From positions 1 through 21,353 of the forward strand of contig JBHLPQ010000044.1 of NCBI GenBank assembly GCA_048939265.1: DNA of 21,353 bases. Direction: 5' to 3'. Position 1 is the first letter of the stretch. The number at the start of each line of letters is the position of its first letter. Below the pieces are notes generated by a model. The model was not told the DNA's origin. It did no database searches and worked only from the letters and a program-made list of their open reading frames with translations. This DNA is from Hodarchaeum sp048939265 (GTDB lineage Archaea; Asgardarchaeota; Heimdallarchaeia; Hodarchaeales; Hodarchaeaceae). The translations under genes were made by a program, and so were the position numbers. Below are positions 8,618 to 15,482 of the stretch, in pieces.

Positions 8618-9367
8618 ATGCCCATTGCTGAAAATGATTGGATAAAAATTGATTATACAGGGCGCTTAAAAGAAAACTCTAAGGTATTTGACACTACGTT
8701 AGAGGAGATAGCGCGTGCAGAACGTATTTTTGATGAAAAACGGGGATATAACCCCTTATTATGCCGAGCTGGGGATGAGAAGTTCTTAATCCCTGGATTA
8801 GCTAAAAAGCTTGTTGGGCTGGAACTGCATTCTCCTCAAACTTTTGAAATCGCGTCTGAAGATGCCTATGGAGAAAGGGACAGTAAAAAAATAGAAATGG
8901 TTCCAACAAAACGTCTACGAAAAGCTAATCTGGATCCACGGGTTGGAAATCGAGTTCAATTAGCTGGGAGAAGTGGAACCATAATATGGGTAGGTGGGGG
9001 AAGATCTCGTATCGATTTTAACCATCCTCTTGCTGGTAAGGATCTAATCTTCGATATTACTGTAGTTGAACATATTGAAGATGAAGAACAAATCCGAAAA
9101 GAAATCATTTCTCGTCGGTTTCCAGGTATTAACCTCGATGAATTAACAATCGAGATTTCTGAAGACCCCTATACGATATCCATTTCTTTACCAAATTACC
9201 TGATCTTTATGGAAGGCCTAGCAATTGCCAAATATTCGCTAGCAACTGAACTACGTGACTTTCTAGAGTTTAAAGTCGTTAAATTCATTGATGTGTTTGA
9301 TTATAAAGAACCTCCACCCCCAGATGAAGCTGAGCCAAAAGAAGAAGCCTCAGAGGAAGAGGAATAA
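8618..9367 (+). CDS. FKBP-type peptidyl-prolyl isomerase, SlyD-like, with C-terminal extension
   Basis: A cytosolic prolyl isomerase and chaperone of the archaeal long FKBP type, 249 residues. Residues 1-150 hold the FKBP fold: DWIKIDYTGRLKENSKVFDTT, then FLIPGLAKKLVGL, AYGERDSKKIEMVP and the closing strand LIFDITVVE. The insert-in-flap region lies between AYGE and that strand, with RVGNRVQL, GTIIWVGGG and DFNHPLAGK. Residues 155-230 form an extra C-terminal domain found in longer archaeal homologues, and the protein ends in a strongly acidic tail (EAEPKEEASEEEE). A GAGG ribosome binding site lies ten bases before the ATG. The gene converges on the ribosomal protein operon, with 16 bases between the stops; a run of seven T at about 9416-9422 could end its transcript inside the opposing gene. 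Confidence 0.93.
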   Translation: MPIAENDWIKIDYTGRLKENSKVFDTTLEEIARAERIFDEKRGYNPLLCRAGDEKFLIPGLAKKLVGLELHSPQTFEIASEDAYGERDSKKIEMVPTKRLRKANLDPRVGNRVQLAGRSGTIIWVGGGRSRIDFNHPLAGKDLIFDITVVEHIEDEEQIRKEIISRRFPGINLDELTIEISEDPYTISISLPNYLIFMEGLAIAKYSLATELRDFLEFKVVKFIDVFDYKEPPPPDEAEPKEEASEEEE

Positions 9368-9383
9368 CCAGTCTCGACAACAC

Positions 9384-9584
9384 TTATTCTTTGGAAACTC
9401 GCATCTTGGGAGTGTATTTTTTTGTCCACTTAAACTTCCGAGGATCCCGTTTAAAATCTAATAAAGAACGACGACATTTCCGGCTACAAAACCGAAGTAA
9501 TTGACCGCTTCGTCGTACGAATGAGATACCAGTACCAGCTTCAATATCATGTCCGCAAAAAGCACAAGGAAAAATTCTAACCAT
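9384..9584 (-). CDS. rpl24e: Ribosomal protein L24e
   Basis: A small zinc-binding protein of the large ribosomal subunit, 66 residues, the normal archaeal length. The zinc site is CAFC (7, 10) near the N-terminus paired with CSRKC (33, 37). The basic middle (RKCRRSLLDFKRDPRKFKWTK) contacts rRNA. It is the last gene of the L7Ae-S28e-L24e operon, 21 bases after S28e, with GGTGA as a likely ribosome binding site. In many archaea Ndk and IF2 follow; here the operon ends and a convergent FKBP gene comes next. Confidence 0.96.
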   Translation of the reverse strand: MVRIFPCAFCGHDIEAGTGISFVRRSGQLLRFCSRKCRRSLLDFKRDPRKFKWTKKYTPKMRVSKE

Positions 9585-9605
9585 TAGTTCTCACCAAATT
9601 TTAAC

Positions 9606-9821
9606 TCAAGGCCTTTTCAGGTTCCGAGCTTCTCGTTCTGTCTCTCGTAAAAGGAGAACGTCACTTTTACGGATAGGACCTTTAACATTACGGACAATAA
9701 TTCGACCGCGATCTCGTCCCTCTAACACACGAACACGAACTTGTGTAATCTCACCAGTCACACCAGTCCGTCCAATAATTTGCAGGACTTCAGCTGGAAT
9801 AGAAATTTCTTCCTCACTCAT
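9606..9821 (-). CDS. rps28e: Ribosomal protein S28e
   Basis: A small OB-fold protein of the small ribosomal subunit that lies near the mRNA exit path, 71 residues as usual. The family core is clear: GRTGVTGEITQVRVRVLEG, then RDRGRIIVRNVKGPIRKSD and the C-terminal LLLRETEREAR. It starts 12 bases after the L7Ae stop, with GGAGTT seven bases before the ATG, so it is co-transcribed with L7Ae and L24e. Confidence 0.97.
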   Translation of the reverse strand: MSEEEISIPAEVLQIIGRTGVTGEITQVRVRVLEGRDRGRIIVRNVKGPIRKSDVLLLRETEREARNLKRP

Positions 9822-9833
9822 TTAAATAACTCC

Positions 9834-10211
9834 TTATATTCCTGCTAATTCTTTTATTCGAACAGCTAGATTGTCGATTTTAGCTTTGACTTCGCCTTCG
9901 TTTATAATCGAACAGCTCGCTGTTTTTACTCCCAGATTACAGGCTTTCCCTAGCTCGTCTTTACTGGTTATATAAAGATACGGAATTTTCTTGTCTTTAC
10001 ACAGAAGTGGGAGATGTGCAACGATCTCGGGTGGATCAACATCTAATGCAATGAAAACTAATTTGGCTTCACCACGTTCAATACTTTTCGTGGTTTCATT
10101 CGTTCCCTTACGAATATTCGCAGGTTCACTGCTGACATTCTCGAGTAACGCCAAAGCATCACTATCCAGTCCGTCAGGTTGTTCATAATTCACATAAAAT
10201 GGTTTACTCAT
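9834..10211 (-). CDS. rpl7ae: Ribosomal protein L7Ae
   Basis: The kink-turn binding protein of archaea, 125 residues. It is part of the large ribosomal subunit, of box C/D and H/ACA guide RNPs, and of archaeal RNase P. The RNA-binding signature IRKGTNETTKSIERGEAKLV is intact, followed by DVDPPEIVAHLPLLCKDKKIPY and LGKACNLGV. The ATG at 10211 has GGAGGT ten bases upstream. It heads the operon with S28e and L24e. The leader of about 65 bases holds a possible kink-turn-like element (10251-10277), so autoregulation is possible but is inference. Confidence 0.97.
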   Translation of the reverse strand: MSKPFYVNYEQPDGLDSDALALLENVSSEPANIRKGTNETTKSIERGEAKLVFIALDVDPPEIVAHLPLLCKDKKIPYLYITSKDELGKACNLGVKTASCSIINEGEVKAKIDNLAVRIKELAGI

Positions 10212-10250
10212 TTCTTTGCGACCTCCAGGGTCTTATTTCAACGTAAATAG

Positions 10251-10277
10251 TCATACCCAATCCTTGGTCGGGCAGTC
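10251..10277 (-). promoter_or_regulatory. Candidate kink-loop in the L7Ae mRNA leader
   Basis: On the minus strand UGCCC (10274-10270) can pair with GGGUA (10258-10254). Flanking this stem are GAC on the 5' side and UGA on the 3' side, which would place a C-U mismatch and then two tandem A-G and G-A pairs next to the helix, the arrangement bound by L7Ae. The outer stem is weak or absent. An alternative hairpin, CCAA-GGA-TTGG, uses some of the same bases. Confidence 0.3.
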
Positions 10278-10295
10278 AACCCCTCTTAGTGAAGA

Positions 10296-10306
10296 AATAT
10301 ATATTT
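10296..10306 (-). promoter_or_regulatory. TATA box of the L7Ae-S28e-L24e operon
   Basis: The minus strand reads AAAATATATAT. It predicts transcription starting near 10275 and a leader of about 64 bases, which is unusually long compared with the other short leaders seen here. Confidence 0.55.
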
Positions 10307-10376
10307 TACTTTTTTTTAGGCCAAGTTTTCAACTTATTTTTCTTTAATAATCCTCTGAAAACTCCCAAATCTGCAC

Positions 10377-10736
10377 TTATCTTTGATCCAACCAGTAGAT
10401 TCTCCATTCAGCGACACGTTCATCACGTATTTTGGCAGTCCACATGCTTGGGCCATTTAATCGGGGTTCTTTAGAGCAAGTAGAATAACCAAGCATAACA
10501 GCAACATTGTCGGTGACAGTTACCGAGGTGAATATGTTTCTGTAGTCAGGATAATGTGCAAAGAACTGTCTCCACCCCTCTTCCATATCATTATCAACAC
10601 TTCCAGAGTTATCTATGAATATGTGGTCATCAGTCATTAACTTCACTAAACTAGTGAGATCTCGCTGGTTTATCCTTTCATTAAATTTTAATGCTACCAT
10701 CATGACATCGAAAGAATCCATGGTTATCCTGTCCAT
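10377..10736 (-). CDS. SnoaL/NTF2-like protein
   Basis: A small soluble protein of 119 residues with the pattern of the SnoaL-like branch of the NTF2 fold. It has an N-terminal helix with ALKFNERINQRDLTSLVKLM, the typical DDHIFIDNSGSV turn, a helix containing WRQFFAHYPDY, and then strands ending in ERVAEWRIYWLD. Such proteins form a cone-shaped barrel that can bind or convert small hydrophobic ligands; no catalytic role can be assigned. The start at 10736 fits a leaderless message because a TATA box lies at 10756-10764. It stands alone, between the ribosomal protein operon and a TnpB remnant. A second in-frame ATG at 10721 is possible. Confidence 0.75.
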   Translation of the reverse strand: MDRITMDSFDVMMVALKFNERINQRDLTSLVKLMTDDHIFIDNSGSVDNDMEEGWRQFFAHYPDYRNIFTSVTVTDNVAVMLGYSTCSKEPRLNGPSMWTAKIRDERVAEWRIYWLDQR

Positions 10737-10755
10737 TCTAATGCTTGATATTGAG

Positions 10756-10764
10756 GTTTATACC
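10756..10764 (-). promoter_or_regulatory. TATA box of the SnoaL-like gene
   Basis: The minus strand reads GGTATAAAC. The distance of about 25 bases from its centre to the ATG at 10736 predicts a leaderless mRNA. Confidence 0.55.
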
Positions 10765-10948
10765 TTTAACATATATTTTCTAATTTCTGTTTTTTTGACA
10801 ATAAAAGGTTTGAAATATTTCATATCTAGTGTATCTTCCTTCCCTTTTTAGATATTCAAAGCTTACTCTGTTTTAATAACCTAATATCTTCTAGGTCTTT
10901 TTTTTTAGTTTGTTTTTTCATAGATCTATTTTGGCTTATTTTTCTTTG

Positions 10949-11437
10949 TCAATAATGTTTAGGACGAACAATAATATTCATGATATATTCGCCTGCTTCT
11001 AGTGTTAATCTAGCTTTTTTTATGGGATACTCTAAGAATTCTTTCTGTGAAGGATCAATCACTAGTTTAGATTTAATCCGCTTATTGATTGTTGCAATTG
11101 AAACAACTACCTCCTCATTTGAGGATGGTGATATGCTTAACAATCTATTATCTAAATCAATGCTCAACCTTTTGAATACATGCAATTTTTTTCGATTTTT
11201 CTTATATGTTAAAACTACTTTATCTCTAGCTCTTACTACAAAGTTTGCTGGAATATTATATTTTATTCTAACTTCTTTATAGGTTAAATGGTGAAGTGCA
11301 ACTGAATTAAAACACCCTTCATTATATGCGATAATGCTGATATAGTTACAGACCTCTCTATAGATTCTTATTGTATTTTTCAACTTCAAAGAATCTTCTA
11401 AAGTAGGCTCCAGTTTTCCTAAGATGGTAAAATTCAT
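10949..11437 (-). pseudogene. TnpB (IS200/IS605 family) N-terminal fragment
   Basis: The 162-residue product matches the N-terminal third to half of TnpB, the RNA-guided nuclease of IS200/IS605-type elements. Visible landmarks are LKLKNTIRIYREVCNYISIIAY (about 17-38, seen as helix plus YREVCNY), FNSVALHHLTYKEVR, NFVVRARDKVVLTYKKN, the LDNRLL turn and the final strands ARLTLEAGEYIMNIIVRP. The frame stops just where the RuvC domain should begin. The roughly 200 bases downstream contain none of the RuvC acidic motifs and no zinc-ribbon cysteines, so no nuclease activity is expected. No TnpA is present. The reading frame is otherwise open and intact, so it is either a recent deletion remnant or a retained RNA- or DNA-binding domain. 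Confidence 0.75.
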
Positions 11438-11456
11438 TCTTCATCAAACAACTGAA

Positions 11457-11482
11457 TTACTCGGATTAAATGATCTGAGTAA
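11457..11482. repeat. 10-bp hairpin upstream of the TnpB fragment
   Basis: TTACTCGGAT (11457-11466) and ATCTGAGTAA (11473-11482) form a 10-bp stem with one G-T pair and a six-base loop, 20 bases upstream of the fragment's ATG. IS200/IS605 elements carry subterminal hairpins recognised by TnpA at each end, so this may be the left-end hairpin of the former element. It could instead be an operator. No matching right-end hairpin was found, although a perfect palindrome ATAGATCTAT lies at 10920-10929 downstream. Confidence 0.4.
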
Positions 11483-11593
11483 GTGTGTGTATCAATCATC
11501 ATGTTTTGTTTGCTGTAATAAGTTCAATCCTTAATGATTATAAGATTTCCATATTGATCTCAATCTTGAGACTAACGACACATTATTTGGAAA

Positions 11594-13318
11594 TTACATG
11601 AGGGGTAATATTCCCAATCTTTTTGAGAATTGTTTAGCTCCATAATTTTCTAACTGTTTTTCTAAAAGTGGGTAACCATTTTCTTCTAAAATTCTATTTA
11701 GACGATCTAGTTCAGATAATATAGAAAACGATTTTGGATCAATGGCTAAACATTTTCCATCAACAATGGTAGTTTGGATCTCTCCACGTGCTATATCAGA
11801 TCCCTTCAAATGTGGTGCATCAAAAATTCCTAACTTAACTGCTTTTGTTAATGTTAATGGATCAATAAATGGATCTTTTACAGATTCGTTTGAGATTTTT
11901 TGAGTTGCTTGAAGAATCAGATAACTGTCAGAAATGAGCTCTAATTTATAAGTCTCCAACTTTCGATCTAAGTTGATCGAAGGTAATCCCCTTATAGAAT
12001 TTGAAATCACTTTACGAGCTATTTTAGCACTTTCTATCACATCTTCAGATGTTGCTGCATGATCAGCCTCACAATAGCTGACCACATGGACAATATGTGG
12101 TTTGATAAACATAGCTATTTGAATAGATGATGCTAATTGCCCTTTTGCGAGATGAGGATCCTCGGGAAAACTCATGAGTCCAGTACGAACCTGACGATAT
12201 GTAGTAAAGGTGTCAGAATGTAAACTTTCAATTAATTCCGTCTTAGCTAGCATTTTCGCTAAGTCATATCTGGGAGCTAAACCAATAGGAGTATTAAACA
12301 TCATTTGAGAAACATAATTATGTACTCCAGCCTTTTTTGCATTATATGCACCAAGGAAGGCAGCTGCGACCGCTATAGCATCTGGGGCTGAACGTAGACT
12401 CCAATGATGCGCCTCATTTGATTCAAAAGGTATGTCATGGTCACCATGCCAGGCCATATTAGCAATATTCTCTTTTATCGCTTCTTGTAATACTCTATCG
12501 CTTCGACCATCTAATTCTGAGTACCAGAAAAGAGGAGTAGCCCCCCAAGCATTATCAATTGTATCTCTAAGCATTTTTGCCATTTTAATTAAATTTCTTG
12601 TACCAGAGTAACAGCGTAATAAAGGATAATTTCCACGCTCAGAAGCCTTATAAAAGCCAATCAGATCTTCTTCTGAGCGAATTGGAACTCCACCTGCACC
12701 CTGTTCCAACTTTTTCATCTTTTTAGGGTCAAAAAAGTGTTCTTGGAAGTTTTGGTCTGGCCCTATCGAGATTATATCCACAATTTTAGCTCCTGCTATT
12801 GTTTTGATGCCCTTCTGCGTCTCTTCAATAGAAGGAATCCCATAATGAGCACGTAGTAAAGGATAAGGATAATAAAATTTTATCCGATCAATTAAGCTGT
12901 TAGGAAGAGATTTTTTTTCCTTTAAAGAGGAGGAATAATTCCTCAGATATTCGATAACGTCCTTCTCTGTTGTGTTTCCACCAAAAAGCCGATCGAATAC
13001 TCCTAACCGTTTAATAACATTGCATACAGGGCTAGTACCCCCAAAGATCCACTTTTTCTTTCTTATTTCAGGGGTAATTCTGTTATTAAGTTCCTTTAAA
13101 AGCTCAATACAGGCTTCTGGGGTTAAACGATAACTTAAAGCAATAATATCAGGATCTAATTTTTCGATTTGTGTAATAATATCCTCAATTGTGTTTGGAG
13201 GACGTAAGAATGATGTCTTATATCCTTGTTGCTGTGCAATTTGCATGAAATTAAATATTCCAGCAACATGAACACAGGAACCTAATGTAGCACATAATAT
13301 GAGATTTTTTTTGGTCAC
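11594..13318 (-). CDS. Cobalamin-binding, mutase-like protein
   Basis: A soluble protein of 574 residues. Residues 5-125 look like a B12-binding Rossmann domain: ATLGSCVHVAGIFNFM holds an HxxG with H17 as the possible lower cobalt ligand, LSYRLTPE (61-68) sits where S-x-L is expected, and FGGTSP (92-97) matches the glycine loop. The usual Asp of DxHxxG is Cys15. Residues about 170-470 form a conserved, probably TIM-barrel part with GAGGVPIRSEEDL, YPLLRCYSGTRN (231-242), FWYSELDGRSD, ESNEAHHWSLR (299-309), QMMFNTPIG and VVSYCEADHAATSEDV. The C-terminal part has LGIFDAPHLKGSDIARG. The layout recalls glutamate mutase, but with both parts in one chain; this is inference. The GTG start overlaps the stop of the upstream dehydrogenase (GTGA), indicating translational coupling. 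The substrate is unknown. Confidence 0.7.
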   Translation of the reverse strand: MTKKNLILCATLGSCVHVAGIFNFMQIAQQQGYKTSFLRPPNTIEDIITQIEKLDPDIIALSYRLTPEACIELLKELNNRITPEIRKKKWIFGGTSPVCNVIKRLGVFDRLFGGNTTEKDVIEYLRNYSSSLKEKKSLPNSLIDRIKFYYPYPLLRAHYGIPSIEETQKGIKTIAGAKIVDIISIGPDQNFQEHFFDPKKMKKLEQGAGGVPIRSEEDLIGFYKASERGNYPLLRCYSGTRNLIKMAKMLRDTIDNAWGATPLFWYSELDGRSDRVLQEAIKENIANMAWHGDHDIPFESNEAHHWSLRSAPDAIAVAAAFLGAYNAKKAGVHNYVSQMMFNTPIGLAPRYDLAKMLAKTELIESLHSDTFTTYRQVRTGLMSFPEDPHLAKGQLASSIQIAMFIKPHIVHVVSYCEADHAATSEDVIESAKIARKVISNSIRGLPSINLDRKLETYKLELISDSYLILQATQKISNESVKDPFIDPLTLTKAVKLGIFDAPHLKGSDIARGEIQTTIVDGKCLAIDPKSFSILSELDRLNRILEENGYPLLEKQLENYGAKQFSKRLGILPLM

Positions 13319-14481
13319 TCCTCTAATACACTCTCCTGTTTCATTATTTCGATATAAAATTCATCACCCAGAGTCATATATTCTTTCAGTAAATAAAATG
13401 GAATTTTATCGAGTTCCAGTGACTCAACAGTCCTCCCAAGAGTTCTATAATCCTTATTGAACATACAATTTGCTAAATTAATAATAACATCGATGAAAGG
13501 GGTTGGAACTTCAGCTGCCTCTCCAAAACTAGAAAGGGGAATTAACCCGGTTGGAATATCTTCAAAGATATACCTGACATTTAAAGTTGAAGGTGCCATT
13601 ACATTTTGATACTCCTTTGTATTATGAATGATTTCACATATACTACTTCCCCTGCTTCCATAAACAGAGTTCAACCATTTTTGTAGAGTAATCGCCTGTA
13701 CTCCGAACGCGTTTGCCACAGCAACTCGTTCTCTATCCATTTTCTCTAGGAAAGAAGCAACAGAGGGAGATATTCCGTCAATATAATGTCGATAGTTAAC
13801 CTTTGGATCCTCACATCTGGCAACATTTAATAATAAAGGTGTAGGGTGAAAAATAGCACCAATGTTATCGAAAGAAGTGTTCAACACAGATTCAGTTTCC
13901 CAAAAGGCGCCATTAAGATCCTTCAAAATTGCGACAACTTCCTCATTTTCACAGGATGGAAATGCTGAAACTGGGACTCTTTTCTTCATCCCAGAGATTG
14001 TTACTTGACCTGGTTTTGAACATCGAGACACAAATAGTAGAGATTGAGCTTCTACTACTCGTGGTTTGAATGGGCCATTATTGTGTCGAATGGAATTTCT
14101 CACTTCAATTGCGCCTCCAGTTCTCCCTGGATTTAAGACAACGATTTGATTGTCATCTAAATAAGGAGCAATTCTTGCTGCTATCTCTTTGTGTGCATTA
14201 GCGGTTGTTACCACCATTATTAACTTACTTTCTTTCATCACTTCATAAATTGAATGTGATACTAAATCAATGTCAAAATGTCCCTCCAATAGCCCTGTGG
14301 ATGTAATGCCCTTATTATCTTTTATAGCGTCAAGAACTAAACTAGACCGATTCCATATCTTAACTTTATACCCTTTTGATTTCGCATACGCTGCAAAAGC
14401 ATGTCCTCCATTTCCTAACCCGAGAATGGATATAGAGTCATCTTGAATCTTTTTGTCTTTCATGTACATCATCCCGTTCAT
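13315..14481 (-). CDS. Opine dehydrogenase family oxidoreductase
   Basis: An NAD(P)-dependent dehydrogenase of the octopine/nopaline dehydrogenase family, 388 residues. Family members reductively join an amino acid to a 2-oxo acid, or oxidise such secondary amines. The N-terminal Rossmann domain has GLGNGGHAFA (21-30) and KIWNRS at the end of the second strand. The family motif NPGRTGGA is at 117-124. In the C-terminal domain FHPTPLLLN carries H212 and RYIFEDIPTGLIPLSSFG carries D308, candidates for the catalytic His-Asp pair; VPTPFIDVII closes the family pattern. ATG 14481 lies about 20 bases after the start predicted from a TATA box at 14521-14529; M4, M5 or M7 could also initiate. The stop overlaps the cobalamin protein's GTG, so the two form one operon, and their products probably act in one pathway. 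Confidence 0.85.
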   Translation of the reverse strand: MNGMMYMKDKKIQDDSISILGLGNGGHAFAAYAKSKGYKVKIWNRSSLVLDAIKDNKGITSTGLLEGHFDIDLVSHSIYEVMKESKLIMVVTTANAHKEIAARIAPYLDDNQIVVLNPGRTGGAIEVRNSIRHNNGPFKPRVVEAQSLLFVSRCSKPGQVTISGMKKRVPVSAFPSCENEEVVAILKDLNGAFWETESVLNTSFDNIGAIFHPTPLLLNVARCEDPKVNYRHYIDGISPSVASFLEKMDRERVAVANAFGVQAITLQKWLNSVYGSRGSSICEIIHNTKEYQNVMAPSTLNVRYIFEDIPTGLIPLSSFGEAAEVPTPFIDVIINLANCMFNKDYRTLGRTVESLELDKIPFYLLKEYMTLGDEFYIEIMKQESVLEE

Positions 14482-14520
14482 TTTAAAATGTTCTTGTTTA
14501 TTAAAAGCTAATTTAATGAA

Positions 14521-14529
14521 TTTTATAAT
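14521..14529 (-). promoter_or_regulatory. TATA box of the dehydrogenase-B12 operon
   Basis: The minus strand reads ATTATAAAA, preceded by an A-rich stretch. It predicts transcription starting near 14500, about 20 bases before the ATG. Confidence 0.5.
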
Positions 14530-14671
14530 CTTTATTTGCTGATTATCCTATCAAGAAAAGCTATTCAAACCAAAATGCTGGATTCCTAGGAAATCAGAAC
14601 ATTATCTCTTTTCTACTATCTTCATTTAGCAAGAATGAAGCCTAAGAGAAATATCAATTTAGACTACACAA

Positions 14672-14749
14672 TTGTTATCAAGATACTTTATTAACTTTTT
14701 GCATGTATTAGTCTAATATATACTAATAATACCACTATTATGATAACAA
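14672..14749. repeat. Nested inverted repeat
   Basis: TTGTTATCA (14672-14680) is the exact inverted complement of TGATAACAA (14741-14749). Inside it, ATTAGT (14707-14712) pairs with ACTAAT (14722-14727), and GTATTAGT pairs with ACTAATAATAC after a two-base bulge. It could be a fold-back element, a remnant of a small non-autonomous transposon, or a termination structure for the acetyltransferase transcript. Confidence 0.4.
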
Positions 14750-14948
14750 GTTACTATAAAATATCCAAATTTCATATATGAATATAGCTTAATTTTATTG
14801 TTTTTTGTAACCTGCTTAATTCTAAAGGTTGAAGTCAAGCTCTCTGGCTTTAAAAAATGTCTTTCCTAGTATCTTAACTGGATTCATTAAAAGAGGAATA
14901 TTTTCAAACCTTGAAGAAGATTCTAAAGAATTAGTTCTTTTTTTGATC

Positions 14949-15482
14949 CTAATAGCCATTGGGTATGCGTTCCATTAAACAGTCAAAACCTATTCCTTTC
15001 ATTTCTGAGTTCTCTTTAAACCCGAATCGATGATAATAGTTTTTTAACTTTAAGATCTCTTCACCAGTTGGTTTTTTCTCTGGACTAATGAAGGGCATTG
15101 CATGAAGAGTTAAAGCAATTCCTAGGTCATCTGCAATTTCAGTTAATTCTTCGAAGATATAAGTGGACAGTCTATTTCCACGAAATTCAGGTTCGATCCA
15201 AAGAGTACCAATATAGCATTCATTTCTTTTAGCTTTCCATGTCAGCGAAAAACTCCCAATCCCAATAAAATCACCTTGAATTTCTTCACCGATATCTATA
15301 AAACAATTTAATGTCTCATTTTGGTCTATTGCCCCTCTTAATGAGAAAGGTTCTCCTAAAAAGACTTCCTCTATACTATTAAAATTGAAGTGACGAACCT
15401 GATTATTTATTCGAAATTCAACCTGGTATTCCCAATAATCTAAATGTGGGAACCTTTGATTGATTTCGTCCACAGTATACAT
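14949..15482 (-). CDS. GNAT family N-acetyltransferase
   Basis: A soluble acetyltransferase of 177 residues that should transfer an acetyl group from acetyl-CoA to an amine. The core is strand FIGIGSFSL (72-80), strand CYIGTLWIEPEF (89-100) and the CoA-binding loop RGNRLSTYIFEEL (101-113), a variant of the usual R/Q-x-x-G-x-G/A motif. The final region, LKNYYHRFGFKENSEMKG, is the common GNAT ending, where the tyrosine near the substrate thiol is expected. The N-terminal 65 residues are not recognised. The ATG at 15482 has a strong AAGGAG seven bases upstream. It stands alone between two long intergenic stretches. The substrate is unknown; ribosomal protein, antibiotic or small-amine acetylation are all possible. 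Confidence 0.8.
   Translation of the reverse strand: MYTVDEINQRFPHLDYWEYQVEFRINNQVRHFNFNSIEEVFLGEPFSLRGAIDQNETLNCFIDIGEEIQGDFIGIGSFSLTWKAKRNECYIGTLWIEPEFRGNRLSTYIFEELTEIADDLGIALTLHAMPFISPEKKPTGEEILKLKNYYHRFGFKENSEMKGIGFDCLMERIPNGY

Larger units (their letters stand above)
14482..14948. other. Intergenic region with fold-back element
   Basis: These 467 very A+T-rich bases hold the promoter of the dehydrogenase operon at the left and a nested inverted repeat (14672-14749). A plus-strand T run (14939-14944) borders the acetyltransferase stop. No protein-coding frame or known RNA is recognisable. Confidence 0.6.

Noticed and set aside
10856..10921. 21-codon frame after the TnpB fragment (starts MKKQTKKK)
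   Set aside because: It is lysine-rich because of A runs, has no promoter or ribosome binding site, and does not continue TnpB.
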